Assembly (NCBI RefSeq): GCF_900086595.1
Contig: NZ_LT575472.1
Location: 2,674,029 to 2,738,028 of the forward strand
Direction of reading: 5' to 3'
From: Clostridium nigeriense
GTDB lineage: Bacteria > Bacillota > Clostridia > Clostridiales > Clostridiaceae
DNA: 64,000 nucleotides
The notes below the pieces were generated by a model. It was not told where the DNA came from. It did no database searches and saw only the letters and a program-made list of their open reading frames with translations. Below are positions 24,071 through 32,758 of this stretch, in pieces (the stretch's first letter is position 1; the number at the start of each line of letters is the position of its first letter). The translations under genes were made by a program, and so were the position numbers.

Positions 24071-25084
24071 TCACCTATTATAGTATTCTAGTAAATCTTT
24101 CAAAAACTTAACAGTTTGTATAGGTGCCTTGCCTATAGAGGTTTCTCCTGCTAATAGGAATCCATCGACTCCTAATTTAACAAATCTATAAATACTCTCT
24201 ATTTCCGGCAATGTAGCTAAATGTCCATTTTTCATACTATTTAATAAGTGAGTAGCTATAATTATTTTCTTGTTTTTTTCTTTAATTCGTTCTATTGCTA
24301 CCTCTTGTAACTTCACAGAATTTAATATTCCTGATTCAGGTACTAAATCTCCTCTTCCTATAACTACAGTATCCACTACTTCTAATATCTCATCCAAATT
24401 ATCTATGCCTTTGGGAGTCTCTACCTTTGCCCAAATATCATATTTATAGTTACCCTTATTCTTATTTATTAATTTTGTAATATTCTCTATATCTTCTCTT
24501 TCTTCCACAAAAGACTGGCATATTATATCAATATCTTGTTCTATAGCCCATAAAATATTTTCCTTATCTTTTTCCCTTAGTAAGTTTCCATCTTCATATA
24601 TTTCAGAAATATTACAACCTTTTCCCCCCCTTATTATTCCACCTTTTAATACCCTTGCTCTTACTACTCCATTATTTACTCCTAAAACTTTAAAACTCAT
24701 TGTATTATCCTTCATAGATATTGATACTACATTGCTTTTTTTTATTTTATCTGAAGTTAAGTTTAATGGAATATATTTTTTATCCTTATGTTTATCAAAA
24801 TCTAAATTTTTATAGTAATCTTCTCCACAAAAAAATACTTCTTGGTTATTGTAAACTTTATAAATATATTTTAAATCTTTGGATATTCTTATTTTTTTCC
24901 CTGATAAATCAACAAGTATATGTACATTACTTTTTAAATTTCTTGAATAGCTTATGACATTTTCAAACTCTTCCTTATTAAAATGGGAGCAATTTAATCT
25001 TAAGGTATTTACTCCGTTTTCTATAAGCTCTTTAATTACCCATTTATCAGTAGATTTTGGTCCTATAGTTGCAATTATGTTCAT
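24071..25084 (-). CDS. Pyruvate-kinase-like protein lacking the C-terminal domain
   Basis: 337 aa from the ATG at 25084 (GGAGAGG upstream; an in-frame TTG four codons earlier lies in that site). Standard pyruvate kinases have about 470 residues or more. The barrel motifs are recognisable but altered: ATIGPKS, RLNCSHF for RLNFSHG, DLSGKKIR for DLPGPKIR, IWAKVETPKGI with the catalytic lysine, VIGRGDLVPE with the metal-binding acid, IIIATHLLNSM, and AGETSIGKAP. The entire C domain with the usual allosteric site is missing. It could be an unregulated pyruvate kinase or an enzyme of different specificity. It is not part of a glycolytic cluster. Confidence 0.82.
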   Translation of the reverse strand: MNIIATIGPKSTDKWVIKELIENGVNTLRLNCSHFNKEEFENVISYSRNLKSNVHILVDLSGKKIRISKDLKYIYKVYNNQEVFFCGEDYYKNLDFDKHKDKKYIPLNLTSDKIKKSNVVSISMKDNTMSFKVLGVNNGVVRARVLKGGIIRGGKGCNISEIYEDGNLLREKDKENILWAIEQDIDIICQSFVEEREDIENITKLINKNKGNYKYDIWAKVETPKGIDNLDEILEVVDTVVIGRGDLVPESGILNSVKLQEVAIERIKEKNKKIIIATHLLNSMKNGHLATLPEIESIYRFVKLGVDGFLLAGETSIGKAPIQTVKFLKDLLEYYNR

Positions 25085-25140
25085 ATTCCTCTCCAAATTA
25101 TTATTATTAATTATCTTTACTATAAAAATATCTCTTTTAT

Positions 25141-25197
25141 TACAAAAATCTATTAAATATAATTTCTATAAATATTTATATTTAATAGATTTTTGTA
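25141..25197 (-). terminator. Long-stem terminator of the amidase-like gene
   Basis: A 21-bp perfect A/T-rich stem (arms 25141-25161 and 25177-25197) directly after the stop codon; on minus the tail is T-rich. Confidence 0.75.
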
Positions 25198-25632
25198 TCA
25201 TAATTCAATACTATCTAATATATTAATTAAATTTTCTAAAACCATTTTTTCAAATTTATCTTCATCCCCTACAGGTAATCTTATATAAAGAACAGCAGCA
25301 TTGATATTCTTTACTAAGTAAAGATACTCTCCTTTTTCACAACTTATATTAGGGAATTTTCTATTTAAAATATTTGTTAGTTTCTCTGCACATACTTTTG
25401 AAGCACCATATTCATCATAAAAAATTTCACATTTTGAAGTTTCATTTTTAAAATCTATTGCAAAATAAAAATCTATATTAGTTACATTAGCAATTAATAC
25501 TTTTTTTAATAATGTTCTACCAGTAGTTATTCTATTTTCTGTTAAGTCTACTATAAAATTCCCTTTATTTTTTAACCCCTCCGATATATCATTAAATATT
25601 CTTTTATTATTTATATCAATACCGTATTTCAC
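25198..25632 (-). CDS. Degenerate N-acetylmuramoyl-L-alanine amidase fold (Amidase_3-like)
   Basis: 144 aa, GTG start with GGAGG. The core resembles Amidase_3 cell-wall hydrolases: an N-terminal YGIDINNKR strand, FYFAIDFKNE where active enzymes have the zinc-binding SIHFN, EIFYDEYGASKVCAEKLTNILN for the TEVYY helix segment, and LYLVKNINAAVLYIRLP for the late strand. The first zinc histidine (usually GHxG) and the second (SIH) are both replaced by Asp-containing sequence. Hydrolysis is therefore unlikely, and there is no signal peptide. A binding or regulatory pseudoenzyme is the best reading. Confidence 0.62.
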   Translation of the reverse strand: MKYGIDINNKRIFNDISEGLKNKGNFIVDLTENRITTGRTLLKKVLIANVTNIDFYFAIDFKNETSKCEIFYDEYGASKVCAEKLTNILNRKFPNISCEKGEYLYLVKNINAAVLYIRLPVGDEDKFEKMVLENLINILDSIEL

Positions 25633-25748
25633 CTTACCTCCAATAAAAATATATTATTTGTTCATTTTATTCCCTTTTTATTTAAAATGTTCTAAAGTCT
25701 TTTTATAAAGAATAAGTTAATATAGAACTTAATCCAAGGGAGGTTTCT

Positions 25749-26237
25749 ATGAAAAAATTTATTAGATTTATTTTAATAATAGCCGTTACATCCTTATTTA
25801 TTAGTTGTAACTTTAATGAATCCCAATACATAAGGCCCAAAGCTAAACCTATATCAAATTATTACACAAAAGAAATAAAAGAACATATAAACAAAAATGA
25901 AGAATATACTATTAAAATTTTTGATTTGAATATATATAAATATTATGAAGTTAATAAAAATGAACATAGCATTCTTCCTGAATTTATAGACAATATTAAC
26001 ATAGATAATTTTGATATGAAAATAGATGAAAACCTTAAGGCTGAATATAAAATAATAATTGAATTTCCTAATAGTAAATATATAATAAATGCTTACAATG
26101 AAAATTTAATATCTATCCACCCTTGGGATGGAATTTATCCTGAGGATACTATATCCATGGAAGATACTCCCGACTATTATAACCTATATAAATATTGTGA
26201 ATATATCAAAAAAATTTCACATGGATTTGAAGGATAA
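25749..26237 (+). CDS. Lipoprotein of unknown function
   Basis: 162 aa, AGGGAGG site. The signal peptide ends in a lipobox (TSLFISC), so Cys20 would be lipidated and the protein held on the outer face of the membrane. The mature part is rich in Lys, Asn and Tyr, with alternating strands (YKIIIEFPNSKYIINAY) and the segment HPWDGIYPEDTISMEDTPD. It may correspond to the clostridial DUF4883 group, which I recall only vaguely. Single gene, followed by the palindromic repeat at 26242. Confidence 0.7.
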   Translation: MKKFIRFILIIAVTSLFISCNFNESQYIRPKAKPISNYYTKEIKEHINKNEEYTIKIFDLNIYKYYEVNKNEHSILPEFIDNINIDNFDMKIDENLKAEYKIIIEFPNSKYIINAYNENLISIHPWDGIYPEDTISMEDTPDYYNLYKYCEYIKKISHGFEG

Positions 26238-26241
26238 AAAA

Positions 26242-26311
26242 AGTACTCCTATATAATTTTGCTTATTCCGTAGCATTAGCTTCAAGTCATCACAAAATTA
26301 ATAGGAATACT
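26242..26311. repeat. Imperfect palindromic repeat, copy 1
   Basis: Arms 26242-26261 (AGTACTCCTATATAATTTTG) and 26293-26311 pair with one mismatch and a one-base bulge. The inner sequence has TTTTGCTTA near its start and CTTCAAGTCATC near its end. Copy 2 (33046-33112) shares both arms and inner motifs. Copy 3 (33124-33183) shares TTTTGCTTA. Confidence 0.65.
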
Positions 26312-26325
26312 TAACAGCTAAAGGA

Positions 26326-26372
26326 AGGAATTTATAAAAACTTATTCACAGGTAAGTTCTTTATAAATTCCT
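26326..26372. terminator. Hairpin downstream of the folate operon
   Basis: AGGAATTTATAAA...ACTTA pairs with TAAGT...TTTATAAATTCCT around a TTCACAGG loop, 20 bases after the end of folBK. The T-tail on minus is poor, so termination efficiency is uncertain. Confidence 0.55.
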
Positions 26373-26391
26373 CCTCTAATAAAAAATATTT

Positions 26392-27213
26392 CTATTTATT
26401 TTTTTTAATTTCTTCTAACATTTTAAAAACTCTTTTTTTACTCAATGGATGAATAAAATTTGGTGCTATTTCATTCAATGGTCCTAAAACAAATTCTCTT
26501 TCTTCCATTCTTGGATGTGGTATAGTTATATAATCATCAGATGTTATATAATCGTCAAAGAAAATAATATCTAAATCTATTGTTCTTGGCCCCCATCTAA
26601 TAACTCTTTCTCTTTTCATATCTTTTTCTATATCTAATAATATGGACATTAGTTCTTTTGGATTAAGAAAGGTTTCTATTTCTATTGCTGCATTTTTAAA
26701 ACTATCTTGGTTTTCATATCCCCAAGGCTCCGTTTCGATTATGTTTGAAATTTTTTTAACCTTAATTTCTTTAAATTCCTTAAGCCTTTCTATTGCTGTC
26801 TTTATATTGTATTCTCTATCTCCTATATTGCTTCCTAAAGCAATATAGCATTTATGCCACTTCCTATATATCTCAATAGCAGCTGTATCTAAATGTCTTC
26901 CTATTGGTGCCCAAGGCTTCTTAAGTAAAATCTTAACTCCATTTACTAAATTATAATTATATAAAATATATTCTGCTATTTTTTCTGCAGCAGTTTCAAT
27001 TAAATCATAACTTTCTTTTTGAAATTCCCTTTCAATATTATGACATAGTTCTCCATAATGAACAGATTTGTTTAAATCTCCAGTTACTGCTGCTTCTCTT
27101 AAGTCAACATCTAACTCTAAAGATAATATAAACTTTTGCCCTAGATTTTTTTCCTCTTGAAACACACCATGATTAGCAAATATTTCTACATCTTTTAAGT
27201 ATAATTTATCCAT
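26392..27213 (-). CDS. folBK: Bifunctional dihydroneopterin aldolase / HPPK
   Basis: 273 aa fusion. Residues 1-118 are FolB, which converts dihydroneopterin to 6-hydroxymethyl-dihydropterin (LKDVEIFANHGVFQEEKNLGQKF; catalytic-type Lys in ILLKKPWAPIG). Residues 120-273 are FolK (CYIALGSNIGDREYNI, ETEPWGYENQDSFKNAAIEI, and the signature RWGPRTIDLDIIFFD), which pyrophosphorylates that product with ATP. It is the last gene of the folate operon, 10 bases after folP. This fusion puts two consecutive steps on one chain and is known from other Firmicutes. Confidence 0.96.
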   Translation of the reverse strand: MDKLYLKDVEIFANHGVFQEEKNLGQKFILSLELDVDLREAAVTGDLNKSVHYGELCHNIEREFQKESYDLIETAAEKIAEYILYNYNLVNGVKILLKKPWAPIGRHLDTAAIEIYRKWHKCYIALGSNIGDREYNIKTAIERLKEFKEIKVKKISNIIETEPWGYENQDSFKNAAIEIETFLNPKELMSILLDIEKDMKRERVIRWGPRTIDLDIIFFDDYITSDDYITIPHPRMEEREFVLGPLNEIAPNFIHPLSKKRVFKMLEEIKKNK

Positions 27214-27223
27214 AGCTTTTCCT

Positions 27224-28033
27224 CTATTTCTTATTTAATATTTTATCAGTCATAACACAAGCTCTTTTATTTTCAAGAACATCATGCACCCTAACCATTT
27301 TGCAGCCCTTCATTATCCCTATAACTGTAGTTGCAATAGTACCTTCTACCCTCTTATCTACCGGAAGATCCAAAGCTAGTCCTATCATAGATTTTCTTGA
27401 TGTAGCTAGTAATACTGGAAATCCCATTTCTACTATTTTTTCTAAATTATCCATTACAATTAAATTTTGCTCATAATTCTTTGCAAAGCCTATACCTGGA
27501 TCAAGTATTATATTTTCTCTTTTAACTCCTGCATCTAATGCAATATTTATACTCTCTACTAGATCATCTAACACATTTTTCATTAAATTTGTATAATTAT
27601 TTTTTTCTCTATTATGCATTAAAACACAGGGAACATCATATTTTACTGCTACCTTTGCCATATTACTATCTTTTTTAAATCCCCATATATCATTTATTAT
27701 ATCTGCACCTGCTTTAATAGCTTCTTCAGCAGTTTTACTCTTATAAGTATCTATAGAAATTAAAATATCTAGTTCTTTTTTTATAGCCTTAATTATAGGT
27801 ACAACTCTCTTTATTTCATCTTCTTCTGAAACGAAGTCTGCACCTGGTCTTGTAGATTCTCCACCTATATCTATGATATCTACTCCTTGTTTCACCATTT
27901 CTTTAGCTCTTTTTACAGCTGCTTCAATCTCATTATAATTACCACCATCAGAAAAAGAATCTGGAGTTACGTTTAATATTCCCATAACATAGGTTCTTTC
28001 ATCTAAATTAATAATTTTATTACCTATCCTCAT
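27224..28033 (-). CDS. folP: Dihydropteroate synthase
   Basis: 269 aa TIM barrel joining the pterin pyrophosphate to p-aminobenzoate. Signatures are GILNVTPDSFSDGGNY near residue 18, IDIGGESTRPGA, DIINDIWGF, LDPGIGFAKNYEQNL and the C-terminal TIATTVIGIMKGCKMVRVHDV. It is the target of sulfonamides. It sits between the HD protein and folBK with 10-16 base gaps. Confidence 0.97.
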   Translation of the reverse strand: MRIGNKIINLDERTYVMGILNVTPDSFSDGGNYNEIEAAVKRAKEMVKQGVDIIDIGGESTRPGADFVSEEDEIKRVVPIIKAIKKELDILISIDTYKSKTAEEAIKAGADIINDIWGFKKDSNMAKVAVKYDVPCVLMHNREKNNYTNLMKNVLDDLVESINIALDAGVKRENIILDPGIGFAKNYEQNLIVMDNLEKIVEMGFPVLLATSRKSMIGLALDLPVDKRVEGTIATTVIGIMKGCKMVRVHDVLENKRACVMTDKILNKK

Positions 28034-28048
28034 GCTTTTCTCCCTTTA

Positions 28049-28522
28049 CTAAATCTTTATATGATTATTTTTTTTATCTTCCTTCCAATAACACTTATTA
28101 TATGCCTTACAATTAAAGCAATTTCTTGAAAGCTTATCACTTTTGTAAATTATTTTAGATAGCTCATCTTCCGCTTCTCTTCTATGTTCTTTAATAGCCT
28201 TAATAATTAAAGCTTTTTCTTCTTTACTAAAAGATGTTTCTTCTAACAATTCTTCAGCTATGATTGCGCTTCCTTCATGGTGATCTACTCCATAATTATA
28301 CTCTAAAACCCTACCTATGTCATGTAATAAGGCTATAGAATAAACCACTTCCTTACTATAGTTAAGTCCTTCCTCTAACACAGTTATATAAGCAATTCTT
28401 GCAACATCTAAAAAATGCTCCAAGGTATGATTACAAAACTCTCTATGCCTTTCCAATTCATTTAATTCTTTTAATAAAGATTTATACTTAGGATGAGTTA
28501 AGATTCTATTTACATTTTCCAA
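28049..28522 (-). CDS. HD-domain metal hydrolase in the folate operon
   Basis: 157 aa, TTG start after AAGGTGA. The HD-domain metal ligands are present: HTLEHFLDVAR, the diagnostic ALLHDIGR, and VDHHEGSA. The C-terminus has three cysteines in CFNCKAYNKCYW, possibly a fourth metal site. It is located between folE and folP with gaps of 15-25 bases, so it is transcribed as part of folate synthesis. No gene for dihydroneopterin triphosphate dephosphorylation is otherwise present in this operon, which makes the HD protein a candidate for that step. This assignment rests on context, not on family precedent. Confidence 0.82.
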   Translation of the reverse strand: MENVNRILTHPKYKSLLKELNELERHREFCNHTLEHFLDVARIAYITVLEEGLNYSKEVVYSIALLHDIGRVLEYNYGVDHHEGSAIIAEELLEETSFSKEEKALIIKAIKEHRREAEDELSKIIYKSDKLSRNCFNCKAYNKCYWKEDKKNNHIKI

Positions 28523-28546
28523 ACTATCACCTTCTTTTGTTGTGAT

Positions 28547-29101
28547 TTATTTAATTAAACTCATTACTTCTTTTCTTAGTTGATAATCTTCTTTAAAACA
28601 TCCTCTATATGTTGTTGTCACAGTTTTAGTTCCAGGCTTTTTAACGCCTCTCATAGTCATACACATATGTTCACCTTCAATAACTACCATAACACCTTCT
28701 GCATTTAAATATTCCATTAATGCATCTGCAACTTCAGTTGTAAGTCTTTCTTGAAGTTGAGGTTTTTTAGAATAAACTTCTACACATCTAGCAAGCTTTG
28801 AAAGACCTGCAACCTTTCCTTTTGGTATATAAGCTATGTGGGCTTTTCCATAAAAAGGTACTAGATGATGTTCACACATAGAATAAAATGTTATATCCTT
28901 TTCTAAAACTAAGTCATTTCCTTCTACTGTAAAAGTTTTTGATAATTCTTCTTCTGCTGTTTTGCCTATACCTGAAAAGATTTCTTCATACATTCTAGCT
29001 ATTCTATCAGGAGTTTCTAACAATCCTTCTCTATTAGGATTTTCTCCTATTCCTTCAATTATAAGCCTTACCCCTTCTTTTATTTTTTCACTATCTATCA
29101 T
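28547..29101 (-). CDS. folE: GTP cyclohydrolase I
   Basis: 184 aa, AGGAGGAG site. It makes dihydroneopterin triphosphate from GTP, the first pterin step. Zinc and catalytic residues appear in [16 protein letters not shown] (Cys and His ligands) and [13 protein letters not shown] (second Cys). The [23 protein letters not shown] signature is present as [20 protein letters not shown]. It follows pabC by 12 bases, linking the p-aminobenzoate and pterin branches in one transcript. Confidence 0.97.
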   Translation of the reverse strand: MIDSEKIKEGVRLIIEGIGENPNREGLLETPDRIARMYEEIFSGIGKTAEEELSKTFTVEGNDLVLEKDITFYSMCEHHLVPFYGKAHIAYIPKGKVAGLSKLARCVEVYSKKPQLQERLTTEVADALMEYLNAEGVMVVIEGEHMCMTMRGVKKPGTKTVTTTYRGCFKEDYQLRKEVMSLIK

Positions 29102-29113
29102 TAAATTCTCCTC

Positions 29114-29857
29114 CTAATTTTCAATTTTTGCTTCATATTCTTTTCTAATAAGATTGGTTAATTTATTTTCTTTTAAAATTCTATTCTCAATTTTACTTAT
29201 TCCCATTATACCCAATAAACTATTAGTGATAAATATTTCGTCTGCAGTTAATAATTCCTCTAAAGTAATTTCTTTTTCAATTACATCATATTCTTTTACA
29301 AGGAAACCTCTAACTACTCCTGGCAGCAAGCCACATTTAATACTAGGTGTAAAAATCTTATTATCCTTTATAATAAATACATTTGACATGCTTCCTTCTG
29401 CTAAAAATCCATATTCATTTAAAAATATAGCTTCATCATATCCATTTTTTATAGCTTCTTCTCTCTCTAAAATATTTTCTAAATAATTTAATGATTTTAA
29501 ATATGTTAATTTTGATTTAGAATTTCTATTAACTTTAGAAATTTTTAAAGAAAATCCCCTTAAATAATCTCCTGATTTATAACTAATACTACGTGTGCTT
29601 AAAACTATATTTTTTTCAGTAACAACAATTTTCAAAGCACAATTCCTAATATTAAATTCTTCTATTAAATTTATTATTTGGTACTCACTAACTTCTTCAC
29701 CTATATTTAAAAACTTTATTCCTTTATTAAGTCTTTTTATATGCTCATATAAAAAAACAGGTTCATCCTTAATTAATATTGTTTCAAATACTCCTTTTCC
29801 AAAGAAAAATCCATTATCTACTTCAACACAATCCTCACTAAATACTACTTTTCTCAT
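29114..29857 (-). CDS. pabC: Aminodeoxychorismate lyase
   Basis: 247 aa, PLP-dependent fold type IV. The PLP lysine lies in LTYLKSLNYLEN, and GYDEAIFLNEYGFLAEGSMS with LLPGVVRGFL are the cofactor-phosphate segments. It releases p-aminobenzoate and pyruvate from aminodeoxychorismate. Its ATG overlaps the pabB stop by one base (TAATG), indicating translational coupling. Branched-chain or D-amino-acid transaminases share this fold, but the operon makes PabC the clear choice. Confidence 0.92.
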   Translation of the reverse strand: MRKVVFSEDCVEVDNGFFFGKGVFETILIKDEPVFLYEHIKRLNKGIKFLNIGEEVSEYQIINLIEEFNIRNCALKIVVTEKNIVLSTRSISYKSGDYLRGFSLKISKVNRNSKSKLTYLKSLNYLENILEREEAIKNGYDEAIFLNEYGFLAEGSMSNVFIIKDNKIFTPSIKCGLLPGVVRGFLVKEYDVIEKEITLEELLTADEIFITNSLLGIMGISKIENRILKENKLTNLIRKEYEAKIEN

Positions 29858-31200
29858 TATAACACCCTCATTAACGCCTTTGCCTTGTCTAAAGTTTCAT
29901 TATACTCATCTTCCTCATTTGAATCGTAAGTAATTCCTCCACCAACGCCTAAATAAGCCTTATTCTCCTTTTTTACTATAGTCCTAATAGCAATATTAAA
30001 ATCTGCATTTCCTCTAAAATCAAAATATCCTATAGAACCTGTATATATATTTCTTTTTAAACCTTCGAGCTCTTCAATTATTTCCATAGCCCTAATTTTT
30101 GGAGTTCCTGTAATTGAACCTCCTGGAAAACATTCTTTAATGCATTTTATAGCTGATACATCTTCTCTTAACTCACCTTCAATAGTTGAAACTAAATGAA
30201 ATACTGTAGCATAGGTTTCTAATTTAAAAAGCTCTGTTACCTTTACTGAATGTGGCTTACAAACCTTACTTAAGTCATTTCGCTCCAAATCTACAACCAT
30301 TAATAATTCTGCTTTATCCTTTTCACTATTTAAAAGTTCTAGACTGTTTTTAATGTCCTCTTCTTTATTTCCCCCTCTAGGCCTTGTACCTTTAATAGGT
30401 CTAGTAATAACTTTTTTATTATTTATTTCAATAAACCTTTCAGGTGAAGAACTTACTATTTGAAAATCACTAAAATTTAAAAAAGCTGAAAACGGCGCTT
30501 TGTTTATACTTCTAAGTTTTTTATAAATTTCAAAAGCATCCTCATTATTTTCCGTATAAAATCTTTGAGTCATATTTGCAATATATACGTCACCACTTAC
30601 TATATAGTCTTTTAATTTTCTTATAGCTGCTTTATAATCTTCTTTCTTAAAGTTAGATACAAACTTTTTATTTATTTCTTTTACTTCAGTTTCTTTTATT
30701 TGCTTACATTTATTTATTTTACTTAAAATCCAATCTATTTCATCTTCTTTTCCATTTAAAGAGGTTATAAACTGTTTATTATTTATTAAATCAAAAATAA
30801 TAATATTATTATAAAAAATAAATCTCATATCACTTATACTAAAGTCTTCTTCACTTTTATTAGGAATATCCTCTAATATTCTACAAGTATCATATGAAAT
30901 ATATCCTATAGCACCTGATAATAAAGGAATATAACTATAATTGGATTCATTATTATAATATTTTTTTATAAGATTATCTAAAACTTCAAAGGGGGCGCCC
31001 TCAACTTCAAAATTATCTATAAAGGCTTTTTCTTTTTTAGATTCAAAGGACATAAATGAATTTATACCTATAAATGAAAATTTGGATAAATTATCATCTT
31101 TATTTGATGAATCTAATAATATTGTATCTTTTTCATTCTTAAAAACACTATAAACTTCAAGAGGATTAAAATTTATTTTCACTTCTCTTATTTTAATCAT
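29857..31200 (-). CDS. pabB: Aminodeoxychorismate synthase component I
   Basis: 447 aa chorismate-binding enzyme. The N-terminal part is the anthranilate-synthase-like lid. The catalytic part shows SGDVYIANMTQRF, SSPERFIEI, ITRPIKGTRPRGG, LMVVDLERNDLSKVCKP, GGSITGTPKIRAMEIIEELE and the C-terminal GVGGGITYDSNEEDEYNE. With the PabA ammonia supply it converts chorismate to aminodeoxychorismate. Overlap with pabA (8 bases) and pabC (1 base) suggests a coupled, stoichiometric set. The downstream folate genes favour PabB over TrpE. Confidence 0.95.
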   Translation of the reverse strand: MIKIREVKINFNPLEVYSVFKNEKDTILLDSSNKDDNLSKFSFIGINSFMSFESKKEKAFIDNFEVEGAPFEVLDNLIKKYYNNESNYSYIPLLSGAIGYISYDTCRILEDIPNKSEEDFSISDMRFIFYNNIIIFDLINNKQFITSLNGKEDEIDWILSKINKCKQIKETEVKEINKKFVSNFKKEDYKAAIRKLKDYIVSGDVYIANMTQRFYTENNEDAFEIYKKLRSINKAPFSAFLNFSDFQIVSSSPERFIEINNKKVITRPIKGTRPRGGNKEEDIKNSLELLNSEKDKAELLMVVDLERNDLSKVCKPHSVKVTELFKLETYATVFHLVSTIEGELREDVSAIKCIKECFPGGSITGTPKIRAMEIIEELEGLKRNIYTGSIGYFDFRGNADFNIAIRTIVKKENKAYLGVGGGITYDSNEEDEYNETLDKAKALMRVL

Positions 31201-31786
31201 TTTTATCCTCCTTAAACTTTTTCGTAATATTTATAAAATTCTTCAGCATCTTATGACCTTCTTCAGTCATTTCTGCTTCTGGATGAAATTGTAGTCCAAA
31301 AATAGGATACTTTTTATGTTTAATTCCCATAATAACATTATCATTTGTATAAGCTACTACTTCCATATCTCCATTAAGATTATCATTATCAATTATAAGA
31401 GAATGATATCTTGTTACTCTTAATGGATTTTTCACTTCATTGAATAAATCTTTTCCGTTATGATTAATATAGCTTATTTTACCATGTACTGGTTCCCTTC
31501 CTTTTATAATTTTATTTCCAAAATAATCACCAATACATTGATGTCCTAAACATATTCCAAGTATAGGCTTTACACCTTTAAAGTTATTCAAAATATCTAA
31601 GGATATTCCTGCCTCTTTAGGTGATTTAGGACCTGGTGAAATTATTATTCCATCTATATTTAATTTTTTAATTTCTTCTATTGAAATTTTATCATTTCTA
31701 TAAATTAAAACTTCTTCATCTAATTCTTCAAAATATCTAACTAAATTAAATACAAAAGAATCATAATTATCTATCATTAAAAGCAT
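31193..31786 (-). CDS. pabA: Aminodeoxychorismate synthase component II (glutamine amidotransferase)
   Basis: 197 aa class I amidotransferase supplying ammonia to PabB. The catalytic triad is intact: Cys in GICLGHQCIG, and His and Glu in GLQFHPEAEMTEEG. The N-terminus MLLMIDNYDSFVFNLVRYF is the standard PabA/TrpG start, and a GGAGG site precedes it. It is the first gene of the seven-gene folate operon; its promoter must lie in the 100-base divergent region shared with the PHP gene at 31889. Confidence 0.95.
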   Translation of the reverse strand: MLLMIDNYDSFVFNLVRYFEELDEEVLIYRNDKISIEEIKKLNIDGIIISPGPKSPKEAGISLDILNNFKGVKPILGICLGHQCIGDYFGNKIIKGREPVHGKISYINHNGKDLFNEVKNPLRVTRYHSLIIDNDNLNGDMEVVAYTNDNVIMGIKHKKYPIFGLQFHPEAEMTEEGHKMLKNFINITKKFKEDKND

Positions 31787-31888
31787 TTTTATCCTCCAAG
31801 TTTTGTGTTAAAAATATTCTATATATGCTAAAATGTTTTTAATGAATAGATTATATCATATTAATTTGCTAATTTGAAAGGAGATAGG

Positions 31889-32725
31889 ATGTTTAAATGT
31901 GATTTACATACTCATTCAATTTGCTCTGATGGAAGATTTACACCTAAAGAAATAATTGGAATGGCTAAGAAAAAAGAACTTAATTATATATCCCTAACAG
32001 ATCACGATACCCTTACTGGAATAAACGAAGCCATTGAAGAAGCTGAAAAACTTAATGTTAATTTTATTCCTGGAATTGAATTATCTACAGAATATAATGG
32101 GGAGTCAATTCATGTTTTAGGCTTCTTTACTAAAGAAACTTATAATAATCCTAAACTAAATAAAGTTTTAAATGAATTTAAAGAAAATAGAATCGCAAGA
32201 GCTTATAAAATCGTTGAAAATTTAAAGAAACTCCATAATATAAAATTAGATATAAATAAGGTTTTATCTAATGGAAAGGATACTATTGCAAGACCACATA
32301 TAGCAAAAGCTATCATAGATGCTGGATACCATTATGATCATGAATATATTTTTAATAATTTCATAGGAAATAATTGTCCTGCCTATATTCCTTCTACAAA
32401 GCTATCTACCATTGATGGAATAAAACTATTAAAAGAATTTAATGCTTTAGTTTTTTTAGCTCACCCTGTATTAATAAAAAAAACTCCTGTAGAAGATATA
32501 TTAAATTTAGGTTTTGATGGACTTGAAGCAATTTATTATAGAAATTCTAAAACTGATACTATTAAATTTTTAGATTTAGCCCAAAAATTAAATTTATATA
32601 TTTCTTGTGGTTCTGATTGCCATGGAATCCCCAATGATATTTCTCATGGAAATGTTGGTGATGTAAATATACCACAAGATGATAGTATATTACATATGTT
32701 AAGGTGGTTACAGTTACAAGGCTAA
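31889..32725 (+). CDS. PHP-domain phosphoesterase (YciV/TrpH-like)
   Basis: 278 aa from the ATG at 31889, 5 bases after AAAGGAG; an upstream in-frame TTG lies before that site. The four PHP motifs are visible: DLHTHSICSDG, YISLTDHDTLTG, GIELSTEYNGESIHVLGFF, and the late CGSDCHG. The arrangement matches the TrpH/YciV family, which dephosphorylates nucleoside 3',5'-bisphosphates and degrades short RNA from the 5' end. A role in nucleotide salvage or RNA maturation is likely. It is divergent from the folate operon and monocistronic. Confidence 0.88.
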   Translation: MFKCDLHTHSICSDGRFTPKEIIGMAKKKELNYISLTDHDTLTGINEAIEEAEKLNVNFIPGIELSTEYNGESIHVLGFFTKETYNNPKLNKVLNEFKENRIARAYKIVENLKKLHNIKLDINKVLSNGKDTIARPHIAKAIIDAGYHYDHEYIFNNFIGNNCPAYIPSTKLSTIDGIKLLKEFNALVFLAHPVLIKKTPVEDILNLGFDGLEAIYYRNSKTDTIKFLDLAQKLNLYISCGSDCHGIPNDISHGNVGDVNIPQDDSILHMLRWLQLQG

Positions 32726-32746
32726 TGCCTTGTAACTTTATTTTTT
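32712..32746 (+). terminator. Terminator overlapping the PHP gene stop codon
   Basis: GTTACAAGGC/GCCTTGTAAC, loop TAAT, followed by TTTATTTTTT. The stop codon of the PHP gene is inside the hairpin. Confidence 0.9.
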
Positions 32747-32758
32747 ACACCTATTTAT

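Noticed and set aside
24954..25226. Plus-strand frame opposite the start of the pyruvate-kinase-like gene
   Set aside because: Low-complexity hydrophobic product, no ribosome-binding site, overlaps a confirmed gene.
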